In this document: piece by piece, positions 7,218 to 15,508 of the stretch
Layout of the letters: every line of letters starts with the position of its first letter
Numbering within the stretch: the stretch's first letter is position 1
DNA from: an uncultured Clostridia bacterium
GTDB taxonomy: Bacteria; Bacillota; Clostridia; TANB77; CAG-508
Assembly: GCA_934154515.1 (NCBI GenBank)
Contig: CAKPGD010000001.1
Coordinates: 1-64,000 of the forward strand
Direction of reading: 5' to 3'
DNA length: 64,000 bases
Position numbers and translations under genes: made by a program
Notes under the pieces: model-generated
Told to the model about the DNA's origin: nothing
Database searches by the model: none
What the model saw: the letters and a program-made list of their open reading frames with translations, nothing else

Positions 7218-8729
7218 CTATTTTGTATAATAATTTGCATTTATATCTTCTGCTAAGTGATATTCTCCAATAAAATCTACTACTAGGTTATTTTCCATAG
7301 TATATGTTGGTTCTACAATTACTTTACCTTTTTTATCTATTGCTCCCCATTTTCCGTCTTTTTTTACTGAAGCATATCCATATTTATTTTGCTCTGTTGC
7401 ATCATCATATATATAATCTACTACAACTATTCCTTTTTCATTTACATATCCATATTTTCCATCTTTTTTGCTTAAATATAATGTACTATTTAATACTTCT
7501 TTGCTTTCTTTTTCTTCTAGCTTAAAGTTATAGTATTTATATTCATTTCCGACTCTTACTCTAATGTAATTTTTATCTGTATTTATTTCAGATATTATTC
7601 CTGATGCCTTTACTTGTAAATCTCTTGATAATATATCTGTTTCTGAATTTTCTTTTTGAGCTCTTATAAAGTCAGCCTCTGACACATATTCTATATATGT
7701 ATATTCTATTGGTAATTTTACTTCATTGTTTATTGAAATTATTCCATATTTTCCATTATTTTTTGCTATATATGTGTCTGTATATGCAAATGTTAAATCT
7801 TCATATTGTGGCTCTATTTTTGTTTCTCCTGCTAATGTTAAAACTCCATATTTACCGTTGTTTTTAACTATAACATTCGAACCATTTATTTGTTTTACAT
7901 CTTCAAATTTTCCTTCTAAATATGTACTTCCTTCGTTATTTACTATTTTCCAAGTATTTTCCTCTTTTACTACATAACTATTATTTCCATATACATTTTT
8001 AATCTCATTATATTTTGTTTCTAATGCTACTGTTTTATTGTAGTTTATTACTCCGTATTTTCCATTTTCAGCTTTTACTATGAATCCATCTGAAAATTTA
8101 TCTGTTAATGATGATATTTCTGCATATTCATTATTTATAATAATATTTCCTAAAGCATCTACTAGACCTTGTTTTCCATCTTTTATTGTTATTACTACAC
8201 CTTTGGTTCCTGTTAGTGCTTTTATTTCGTCATGTTCACATGGAAGAAGTTCTTTACCGTCTAAGTTTATTAGTCCATATTTTCCGTCTTTTTGAACTTT
8301 TAACATTCCACTTTCATACCATAAATTGTTTGATTTGTCGTTATTATAAATTACTTCTACTTTATTGTAATTTGTAAATAATTTATTGTTTTTGTTGTCT
8401 AGTGCTTGTGTTTCAAATGTATTATTCTCGTAATCTACATTTGTAGTACAAATAAACACTGGTTTTGTATTATCTGGTACTATTATCATTTCATCATAAC
8501 TTGGTTTTATTACAACGTTTTGCTTTGTATCTATTACTCCCCATTTCCCGTTTTCATATATTGTGTAATATCCTGTTGGGAATACTTTTTCTTTTATATT
8601 TTTATCGCCTTTTAATAGTTCTTTTATTCCTATTACAAACATTATTATAACAAGTATTGCAACTATTACGGCTACTACTTTTTTCATATTTAGCTTTGGT
8701 TCGTTATCATATCTTTTTCCTCTACTCAT
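7218..8729 (-). CDS. Membrane-anchored WG-repeat protein
   Basis: A 503-residue protein with an N-terminal membrane segment (about residues 17-38) and then many WG-type repeats of the form NGKWGVID, DGKYGLINLDGKEL, NGKYGVINY, NGKYGVLTL, NGKYGIISI, DGKYGYVNEKG and DGKWGAIDKKG. WG repeats form beta-rich scaffolds; no enzymatic motif is visible. The repeat part should be outside the cell given the N-terminal anchor and basic start. It follows a GGGAG site. The gene stands alone between a likely promoter and a hairpin. The function is unknown. Confidence 0.85.
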   Translation of the reverse strand: MSRGKRYDNEPKLNMKKVVAVIVAILVIIMFVIGIKELLKGDKNIKEKVFPTGYYTIYENGKWGVIDTKQNVVIKPSYDEMIIVPDNTKPVFICTTNVDYENNTFETQALDNKNNKLFTNYNKVEVIYNNDKSNNLWYESGMLKVQKDGKYGLINLDGKELLPCEHDEIKALTGTKGVVITIKDGKQGLVDALGNIIINNEYAEISSLTDKFSDGFIVKAENGKYGVINYNKTVALETKYNEIKNVYGNNSYVVKEENTWKIVNNEGSTYLEGKFEDVKQINGSNVIVKNNGKYGVLTLAGETKIEPQYEDLTFAYTDTYIAKNNGKYGIISINNEVKLPIEYTYIEYVSEADFIRAQKENSETDILSRDLQVKASGIISEINTDKNYIRVRVGNEYKYYNFKLEEKESKEVLNSTLYLSKKDGKYGYVNEKGIVVVDYIYDDATEQNKYGYASVKKDGKWGAIDKKGKVIVEPTYTMENNLVVDFIGEYHLAEDINANYYTK

Positions 8730-8759
8730 TTATGTTTCTCCCTATTTTATTTTTTCTTT

Positions 8760-8788
8760 ACTATATCACACAAATGCATAAATTACAA
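8760..8788 (-). promoter_or_regulatory. Probable promoter of the WG-repeat gene
   Basis: Minus-strand TTGTAA (8788-8783), 17-base spacer, TATAGT (8765-8760), about 30 bases before the start codon. It is a near-consensus match only. Confidence 0.55.
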
Positions 8789-8901
8789 TAATTGACTAGA
8801 AAAAAGCAGTAAATTTAAAAGCCATATTATCTTGACTGACTCAATTGAGCTTTAACATATTTTTTTACTAATTTAACATAAAAGTTTAGAAGTTGCAATT
8901 T

Positions 8902-9426
8902 TTATTCATCTATTGTAAATGATTCAATTGTAACATCAGTAATATGTGTATTTATATAATAGTTTCCATTCCATTGTGCGGTACCACTTGCTAAATTTCC
9001 TCCACTATTTACTATTGTCCTATTTCCATCTTTATTTGTAATTGTAATAGTTCCCGGAGTGTATCCATATCCTGTGTTTCCATTCCATCCTAAGTAAATT
9101 TTATATGAAATTACTAATGTCCAATTTTTTTCTAATTTAAGTTTACCATTAATCAGTTCTCCATTGCTATATGCAATTTTACCATTAATAACATCGTTTT
9201 CAGTTGCATTTGTCTGATTAAGTATATTTTTTAAAGCGTTTAGTTCTGATACATCAGATTTATTTGCATATAACTCATCTAATGCCTGTGAGACACTTTT
9301 GTCATCTGTATATTTTACCTCTGATGCGAAATATTTATATGTAGCATACACACTTATTCCACTTGTCATTATAATTCCAATTATTAGACCTATAATTAAT
9401 TTTATATTTTTCTTTACAAACTTCAT
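8902..9426 (-). CDS. Secreted or membrane-anchored protein of unknown function
   Basis: A 174-residue protein. A basic N-terminus and one hydrophobic segment (about residues 9-28, ending SGISVYA) look like a signal peptide or anchor. A helical middle (KSVSQALDELYANKSDVSELNALKNIL) precedes a Gly/Asn/Thr-rich, probably beta-rich C-terminal half (GNTGYGYTPGTITI, NSGGNLASGTAQWNGNYY). I do not recognise a family. It begins 25 bases after the prepilin-like gene on the same strand, suggesting co-transcription with it. The ATG at 9426 fits the AAAGGA site better than the TTG two codons upstream. Confidence 0.75.
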   Translation of the reverse strand: MKFVKKNIKLIIGLIIGIIMTSGISVYATYKYFASEVKYTDDKSVSQALDELYANKSDVSELNALKNILNQTNATENDVINGKIAYSNGELINGKLKLEKNWTLVISYKIYLGWNGNTGYGYTPGTITITNKDGNRTIVNSGGNLASGTAQWNGNYYINTHITDVTIESFTIDE

Positions 9427-9450
9427 TGTCAATTTTTCCTTTCTTTTGTT

Positions 9451-9951
9451 TTAATTATTTAATAAATAATCCAATGCTTCTTTTACATTATCTACTTTCC
9501 AATTAGCATTCTCTGGTGTGTATGATAACTCTTTTGCTGTTATTTTCTCAATAACTTTTCCTTTTTCCTTGTATTCTGTTGTATTTCCAGTAACATAAAA
9601 AATATAGCCATCCTTTGTTGTTAGTTTAATTTTTTCTATTCCGTTATCTACTATTACAGTCACAGCATTAATCCAAAGTTTTTGTGTATCACTCTCAAAT
9701 TCATTTTTTAAATTTTCAAGTACAATATTGTTATTGTATTTTAATATGGTTTCAAATTTTACAAGTTCTATTTTTTCCCTGTATTGTTCTATTATATTTT
9801 GTTCTTTTGCATATTGTGATCTGTTTATTATTCCATTTTCTCCTAATGTTACATTTATTGCTACTCCTGCTAAAATTATTAATACTACTATTGTTACTAC
9901 TAGTGCTATTAGTGTTATTGCTTTTTCGCTTTTTAATTTGTTTTTATTCAT
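9451..9951 (-). CDS. Prepilin-like protein
   Basis: A 166-residue protein with a basic leader (MNKNKLKSEK) and then AITLIALVVTIVVLIILAG, the arrangement of type IV prepilin/pseudopilin N-termini. The residue usually Glu at mature position 5 is not acidic here, and Gly before the cleavage point is replaced. After the helix come LGENGIINRSQYAKEQN and a short globular region; the C-terminus has the YTPENANWKVDNVKEALDYLLNN pattern, and a related ALDELY phrase appears in the next gene. No pilus ATPase, platform protein or prepilin peptidase is in the window. It is the second gene of an apparent three-gene unit. Confidence 0.8.
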   Translation of the reverse strand: MNKNKLKSEKAITLIALVVTIVVLIILAGVAINVTLGENGIINRSQYAKEQNIIEQYREKIELVKFETILKYNNNIVLENLKNEFESDTQKLWINAVTVIVDNGIEKIKLTTKDGYIFYVTGNTTEYKEKGKVIEKITAKELSYTPENANWKVDNVKEALDYLLNN

Positions 9952-10091
9952 AACTTTCCCCTTCTTTTGTTTATATTTTATATTCTTTTATGATTTTATA
10001 AGAGTACTTACTTTTTAACAATATTTTTTATTTCTTTTTGTAGTAATCTTTTTACATAATTTAACTTGTCTTCATACATCTTTTATCTTTA

Positions 10092-11321
10092 TTATTTTAG
10101 TTGCCAAATGCCATTTGAGTCTTGCGTTGCTGTAACTGTTGTTTTTAAATGTACTAATGGTCTTACCGAATAATTTTGGTTATCATACCCATTTTGGCCT
10201 ATTGAATTTCTATAATCTATTCCTAGTATTGCTTTTTCTTCCTTTGCTGATGGAGAAGCAAGCCAATATCCATAACTTTTATTATAAATACCTTTATATG
10301 GGAAATATAGTTCATCACTCATGTCTAACTTATTTGAAATGTAGTATTGGTCATTTAACCCATATCCGTTCATTTTATATCCAAAATCACCTTCATTTGC
10401 AATTGGTGTTATTGTTGAATTTCCTTTTTCATTCCAGCTTGCACACCACATTTCGAAAGTTGGCCCTCCTATTGCTAAATCCGCATAATTTTCATTAACA
10501 AAATCTCCCCAATTTTCTGTATTCAACAGTGTAGATACACATTTTGAATTGCCTTTTTCTTTTAATGTATATTTTGTTGCTTTGAATAATGTTCGATTGC
10601 TTTCCCAATTGGAATTTAATGTAGGAGCATTAAGCCATATTGCCATATATAATCTGGTAGCATCTAATGTAAATCCACACGTTGTTGGTAGCTTACTTGC
10701 TTCTAAGTAATCTGACATTATTATAAATACATCGTTTCCTTCTTTATAGAATATTTTCCAATCTGTTATTCCATTTGCACTATAATTTACTTTATCTCCA
10801 TAGTTTGTTGATGTTATTTGTGATGATAATGTTCTTTTTACGGTTACTGTGCATGTTGCTTGTTTATTGCTTCCATCATTTGTCTTTGCTGTTATTACTG
10901 TTGTTCCTTCTTTTTTTGCAGTTATTTTTCCATAGTCGTCTACTGTTGCTACTTCACTATCACTGCTTGCCCATGTTATTTTCTTGTTACTTGCATTACT
11001 TGGCTTTATTGTTGCTATTAGCGTTTCTGTATTTTCGGCTAATATTTCTGTTTCATTTTTATTTAACATTATTTCTTCTATTTTTATATCTTCACTTATT
11101 GAATTCATCTCTTTTTCAAGTGCATTTATTCTTATCTGTTCTTCCTCTTGTGCATTTATATATAAATTTTTTGCTTCTTTTGCTCTTGTTATTATTCCAT
11201 TTTCTCCTATTGTTAAGCTTATTGTAACTCCTGCTAATATTATTAATACTATTATTGTTATTACTAAAGAAATTAATGTTATTGCTTTTGAATTTTTTAT
11301 TCTTTCTTTACTTTGTTTCAT
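10092..11321 (-). CDS. Prepilin-like protein with bacterial Ig-like (Big_2) domain
   Basis: A 409-residue protein. Its N-terminus (NSKAITLISLVITIIVLIILAG then SLTIGENGIITRAKEAK) closely resembles the next gene and looks like a prepilin helix without Glu5. Residues about 80-160 form a Big_2-type Ig-like domain (KPSNASNKKITWASSDSEVATVDDYGKITAKKEGTTVITAKT). The C-terminal half ends in a domain with YWLASPSAKEEKAILGIDYRN and YSVRPLVHLK, a signature seen in many clostridial surface proteins. It is probably displayed outside the cell, perhaps as a tip-like or minor subunit. A GAGGAG site supports the start. It is first in the set with the genes at 9951 and 9426. Confidence 0.82.
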   Translation of the reverse strand: MKQSKERIKNSKAITLISLVITIIVLIILAGVTISLTIGENGIITRAKEAKNLYINAQEEEQIRINALEKEMNSISEDIKIEEIMLNKNETEILAENTETLIATIKPSNASNKKITWASSDSEVATVDDYGKITAKKEGTTVITAKTNDGSNKQATCTVTVKRTLSSQITSTNYGDKVNYSANGITDWKIFYKEGNDVFIIMSDYLEASKLPTTCGFTLDATRLYMAIWLNAPTLNSNWESNRTLFKATKYTLKEKGNSKCVSTLLNTENWGDFVNENYADLAIGGPTFEMWCASWNEKGNSTITPIANEGDFGYKMNGYGLNDQYYISNKLDMSDELYFPYKGIYNKSYGYWLASPSAKEEKAILGIDYRNSIGQNGYDNQNYSVRPLVHLKTTVTATQDSNGIWQLK

Positions 11322-11630
11322 TTTTCTTTTTCTCCTCTTTTGTACTAGTTTTTGCTTTTATTTTGTAAACTATTCATTTTGTTTTTAATATCTCATTTTC
11401 TTCACTTTATTAGTTTTATTTTTTCTTAATTATGTTTATTAGTTACTACTTATTTTGTACTCATTTTACTATTAAATATCTTTTAAGTCAATATTTTTTA
11501 ATGCTTTTCTATTTGCTATTAACAATTATTTGCAAGCACTAGATTAAAATCTTATTGCAAGCTTCTGAATCTTAGATATATCATAAAAAGAAGCATCTAA
11601 ATTAGATGCTTCTAATATTATTTAAACTAT
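11322..11630. other. Intergenic stretch upstream of the prepilin-like genes
   Basis: No credible gene. It holds the leader of the prepilin-like gene on the right-to-left strand, two copies of TTGCAAGC about 26 bases apart near 11533-11562, and the spoIIE terminator at 11589-11613. No consensus promoter could be picked with confidence in the T-rich part. Confidence 0.6.
11589..11613 (-). terminator. Terminator of spoIIE
   Basis: Arms AGAAGCATCT and AGATGCTTCT with a 5-base loop; on the minus strand the hairpin is followed directly by TTTTTA. It lies about 18 bases beyond the spoIIE stop codon. Confidence 0.85.
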
Positions 11631-14111
11631 TTATTTAACTTCTCTTTTCTTAATTTTTGCTACCATAACTGTCATATCATCTTTTGGTCTTCCATAGTTG
11701 TTGTCTATTGCTTCTTGAAGTATTATGTCTGCAATCTTTTGTGCATCGTCTGTTTCGATATCTTCTAATAAGAATTTTACCCATAGTTCTTTATTTGTAT
11801 ATTCTTCTGAAGATTCTAGTATTCCATCACTGCACATTACAAGTATGTCTCCATCTTGTAAGTCTTTATCATATACTACTAAGTCTATATCATTTAATAT
11901 TCCTGTTGGTAATGATAGAGATTTTAATACTTGTACATTTTTCCTATTTTTTACATATGTAGGACATGCACCATTTTTTATGAATTCTAGTTTTTCGCTA
12001 TATAAATCAAATATTCCTATATCTAGTGTTGCATACATGTCTTCTTCGTTTATGCTAGCTAATGTTGAGTTTATTAATCTTAATGATGTGTCTCTATCAA
12101 ATCCTGATGATAGTAATTTATCTAACATTGCTATTGCCATGTTGCTACTTCTTTTTGCTTCTTTTCCTGAACCCATTCCGTCACTTATTGCAAGTAGGTA
12201 TTTTCCGTCTTCTAGTTTTGTTTGTATACTACTGTCTCCTGATACTATTGAGTCTGCTTTAGTAATTCTTGCAACTCCTACTTGTATTTGCATTTTATCT
12301 TCTGTTACAAATGTATATATGCATTTGTCTGTTTTCTCTCTTATTCCACATTTTTGTTTTTGTAGTATCATCTTTTGTCCTAATGATTTTGTTAAAATTC
12401 GTGACATTTTTTTGATATTGCATTTTGGCTTTTCCACATTTTCACATATTTCTGTGTATAAGTTTACTACCGTTCTTCCTGTTTGCTCTTTTTTTATGTT
12501 TATGTCTTTTATTTCTATATCTATTTCTTTTAGTAAATTTTTTATTTCTTGTTTTTTGTCTTCGTATTCATCTTCTTCTGGCTTTTCTATATCTTCTGCT
12601 AGTTTTCCTATTGCCTTAGATACTTCTTCTAATTGGTTTGATACTGCTTTTTTGTTTTCGTCTAATTTTTTCTTCCATATAAAGTTTAGTTTACTTACTC
12701 TATATGAATTATTTATTACTTTTATTATTTGTGAAATGTCGTCTTTTATTTCTTCATTCATTATGATGTAATTGTTATGTTTTGCTAAAATGTCTATTAG
12801 GTCTTTATCTACTATTATTTCACTTTCCAATAGTTTCATGAAGATATCTTCAACTAAATTATCTTCTGGTGAATATATATCGTCAAATAATATATTTTCT
12901 TCTAGTCCTTCTAAATTGCTTTGTAGTTCTTTTTCGAATATTTTATAGTTTTCTTTTTCTTGCTCTTTTAGCTCTTCTTCATCTACTATTGTAGCTGCTG
13001 CTTCTTTATAGCTTTTTGCAATTTCTGATATTGTTTCTGACATTGCTTCTAATTTAAATATCGTATCTTTATTTTCTTCTAAGTTCTTTCCTGTTGTTTC
13101 TGGAAGTAGTTTTATAGAAGGATTTATTTGTTCTATATCTATTTTCATTTTTTTAGGTATTGCAAGTAGTCCTAATGCCGCAATTAGTATTTCGTGTGCA
13201 TTTATTAGGTCTTGCGTGTTTCCATTTGCAACATATGAAAGTGCTATATTTCCTAAAATGAAACCTATTATTACTCCAATTTTTCCAAATTTGCTGAATA
13301 TTCCTGCTATCATTCCAGATAGTGCATATGATGATACCATTCCTATATCTCCAGTACCTATTATTCCTAAAACTGTACCTACTGTTACTCCTGTTGTTGC
13401 TCCTACTAATATTCCATTTTTCCAGCCCATTACTAGTACTATTAATATGCATAATATATTTTTTACTGAATATCCAAATACTACAAAATTTCCTATGCAT
13501 GATACTGCAATTGCAAGTAATAAGCTTGTCCCCATTACTTCTTCTATTGAGTATGCTCTTTGCTCTCCTATTCCTTGTATTACTGGAATTGCGTTTGAGA
13601 ATATTTTGTAAAATATAAACACGCATACACTATTCATTATTGTTATTAGTATGTCATATATTACAAATTCTTTTATAAATATTAATTTTATAAGCCCTAT
13701 TATTAGGCAAGATAAAAATACTCTTATTCCTATTCTTCTTTTCTCGTTGTTTTCTTCTGCATATTTTGGAGGTTTTATTAATATACTAAATAATAACATT
13801 AATGCTATTAGTACATAATTTAATGTGCTTTCTCCTCCGAATGCTATCGTGTTTGCTATTCCTATTATTACAAGAGGTATCCCTACTGGAACTCCATTTG
13901 CTAGTATTGCTGAAAGCATTGCTATTCCAAATGGTGCTAGATCTTTATTTATACCAAATGATACTAGTGATACCATAAAAGATACTATATATAATAATAT
14001 TTTTTGTTTTGAAAATACTCTATTTACTAATTCTTTTATTTTTTCTTTTTTAGTTACTTCTTCGTATTCGTTTTGACTTTCGTCAATATTTCTCTCTATA
14101 TTTTGAAACAT
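11631..14111 (-). CDS. spoIIE: Stage II sporulation protein E, PP2C phosphatase
   Basis: About 826 residues, normal SpoIIE size. Residues about 35-310 are a multi-helix membrane region, followed by a charged, coiled-coil-rich central part and a C-terminal PP2C-type phosphatase (about 600-826) with VSGDSSI, LAISDGMGSGKEAKRSS, LDIGIFDLYSEKLEFIKNGACPTY, LPTGI and CSDGILES motifs. SpoIIE dephosphorylates the anti-anti-sigma factor SpoIIAA at the polar septum to activate sigma-F in the forespore. Its presence marks a sporulating organism. The ATG at 14111 is preferred over the upstream GTG because GAGGTGG is correctly spaced only for the ATG. It has its own terminator. Confidence 0.95.
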   Translation of the reverse strand: MFQNIERNIDESQNEYEEVTKKEKIKELVNRVFSKQKILLYIVSFMVSLVSFGINKDLAPFGIAMLSAILANGVPVGIPLVIIGIANTIAFGGESTLNYVLIALMLLFSILIKPPKYAEENNEKRRIGIRVFLSCLIIGLIKLIFIKEFVIYDILITIMNSVCVFIFYKIFSNAIPVIQGIGEQRAYSIEEVMGTSLLLAIAVSCIGNFVVFGYSVKNILCILIVLVMGWKNGILVGATTGVTVGTVLGIIGTGDIGMVSSYALSGMIAGIFSKFGKIGVIIGFILGNIALSYVANGNTQDLINAHEILIAALGLLAIPKKMKIDIEQINPSIKLLPETTGKNLEENKDTIFKLEAMSETISEIAKSYKEAAATIVDEEELKEQEKENYKIFEKELQSNLEGLEENILFDDIYSPEDNLVEDIFMKLLESEIIVDKDLIDILAKHNNYIIMNEEIKDDISQIIKVINNSYRVSKLNFIWKKKLDENKKAVSNQLEEVSKAIGKLAEDIEKPEEDEYEDKKQEIKNLLKEIDIEIKDINIKKEQTGRTVVNLYTEICENVEKPKCNIKKMSRILTKSLGQKMILQKQKCGIREKTDKCIYTFVTEDKMQIQVGVARITKADSIVSGDSSIQTKLEDGKYLLAISDGMGSGKEAKRSSNMAIAMLDKLLSSGFDRDTSLRLINSTLASINEEDMYATLDIGIFDLYSEKLEFIKNGACPTYVKNRKNVQVLKSLSLPTGILNDIDLVVYDKDLQDGDILVMCSDGILESSEEYTNKELWVKFLLEDIETDDAQKIADIILQEAIDNNYGRPKDDMTVMVAKIKKREVK

Positions 14112-14120
14112 CCTTACCAC

Positions 14121-14432
14121 CTCATACTTTTAATTCTTTTTTCTTTAGTTATTTTAATACAGCTGTCCTGTATTTTTTGTCATATTTAAGTATGAAATTT
14201 AAAAAGTTTTTTACAACTTTTGATATATTTTTTTATTTATTTTCTTTTTATTTATTTTTTCCGTAATATTTTTGTATATTCTATCGCAAAATAGCAGAAA
14301 ATACAAGACCTATACATAAAAATAGCAAATGCTTTATCACATTTGCTATTTTTATTGTTTTATTTTTATCTATTTTCTTATCTTTATAATTTTAATTGTT
14401 TTATATTTGATTTTGTTAATTTCTGTATAGTT
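14121..14432. other. Intergenic stretch upstream of spoIIE
   Basis: No gene seen. A short hairpin (AATACAG at 14156-14162, CTGTATT at 14168-14174) sits about 45 bases before the spoIIE start, and a strong bidirectional terminator lies at 14318-14353. I could not identify a convincing -35/-10 pair for spoIIE, which may depend on Spo0A. Confidence 0.55.
14318..14353. terminator. Bidirectional terminator after the unknown membrane-protein gene
   Basis: Arms AAAATAGCAAATG and CATTTGCTATTTT, 8-base loop, with T-runs on either side. It is placed to end minus-strand transcription from the 308-residue protein gene before spoIIE. Confidence 0.85.
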
Positions 14433-15359
14433 TTATCTATTTAATTCTTGTTTTTGTTCTTGTTCTTTTTGAACTATAAGTTTTTCTGCTGTTTCTTTAT
14501 ATACTTTTTGTTCTTTTTTTACATCATTTTCATTGTGCATATATTTATATACATTTTGTAATTTTTCTGATTGTTTTATTATTTCTAAGCAGTCTTTAAA
14601 ATCTTCTTTATTTTCTATGCTATTATCTTTTATTTCTACTCCTGTTGCATCATATACAGCAACTGTTTTTCCGTCTATTTTAAATTCATATAGACCATTT
14701 TGTATTTTCTTTAATTCTTGGTTGCTTTGTAGTTTTTCATTTTGCGTTTGAGATGTTCTTTCATATGATATATCATTATTAAAATTATCTTTATTTGCAA
14801 TTACTGTTTCGTTTAAATGATAGTATTCTAGTTGTTCTGCAGTTATTGGATTTTCTTTATGTTCCTTATTATATGCTTCTACCATTTTTTCTTTTGTAAA
14901 TTCCGTTATTGCTTCATCTCTATCATTTTCTTTTATTTTGCTGTCTATTTTTTCGAATAATTCATCATATGAATCTTTTTCTAAATTTTCTTCTATGTTT
15001 TTATCATATGAATGATCTTGTGTTTCTATTGTAACTGGTTCTTGTTTATATGCGTTGCTTATTGTATATGTGCCTCCTAAAACAGCTACTGATAGCATTC
15101 CCATTCCTGCCATTACTTTTAACTTTTTTATTCTTGCTTTTTTTATTTCATAGTCTTTTTTTATTTTTGGATGTTTTTCTAAATATTCTTTTATTATTAC
15201 TTTTTTATTTTTTTTGAATTCCTCTTCTATTCCTTTTTGGAATTCTCTTCTCATTTCTTTATCTGTAGTTTTTGCAATTTGATTTCCATAGTATTCTTTT
15301 TTATACCACTTTTTTGCTATTTTTTCTAATTGTTTATCTATATTCATTAATTTGCTCAT
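14433..15359 (-). CDS. Single-pass membrane protein of unknown function
   Basis: A 308-residue, Lys/Glu-rich protein I do not recognise. The first 80 residues are strongly basic and helical (KKWYKKEYYGNQ, KKARIKKLK), followed by one hydrophobic segment (MAGMGMLSVAVLGGTYTISNA, about 83-103). The rest is charged, probably outside the cell, with a small beta-like patch (GLYEFKIDGKTVAVYDATGVEIKD) and a C-terminal Gln/Glu/Lys tail. It has an exact consensus promoter, an AGGAGG site and its own terminator, so it is a well-expressed single gene. It follows the glucan synthase gene by about 150 bases on the same strand. Confidence 0.8.
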   Translation of the reverse strand: MSKLMNIDKQLEKIAKKWYKKEYYGNQIAKTTDKEMRREFQKGIEEEFKKNKKVIIKEYLEKHPKIKKDYEIKKARIKKLKVMAGMGMLSVAVLGGTYTISNAYKQEPVTIETQDHSYDKNIEENLEKDSYDELFEKIDSKIKENDRDEAITEFTKEKMVEAYNKEHKENPITAEQLEYYHLNETVIANKDNFNNDISYERTSQTQNEKLQSNQELKKIQNGLYEFKIDGKTVAVYDATGVEIKDNSIENKEDFKDCLEIIKQSEKLQNVYKYMHNENDVKKEQKVYKETAEKLIVQKEQEQKQELNR

Positions 15360-15391
15360 AATTACTCCTCCTATGTGCTAAATCTATGTTA

Positions 15392-15420
15392 ATTATACTA
15401 CTTTTAAAAACAATTGTCAA
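15392..15420 (-). promoter_or_regulatory. Consensus promoter of the unknown membrane-protein gene
   Basis: Minus-strand TTGACA (15420-15415), 17-base spacer, TATAAT (15397-15392), 32 bases before the ATG; an exact consensus match in the gap after the glucan synthase gene. Confidence 0.87.
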
Positions 15421-15508
15421 AATTTTACAGAATTCGTAATTTTTAATTTTTTTATATTTTTATAATTTTATTTTTATGTTTTTTATTTTGAGTTTGATTT
15501 TTTTATTT

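Noticed and set aside
11725..12771. A 348-codon open frame on the plus strand, antisense to spoIIE
   Set aside because: It is a low-complexity Ser/Phe/Ile frame mirrored by the AT-rich codons of spoIIE, with no ribosome site or recognisable domain.
13153..13626. A 157-codon minus-strand frame within spoIIE
   Set aside because: It overlaps the membrane region of spoIIE in another frame and is rich in Asn, Arg and Ser as expected of a shadow.
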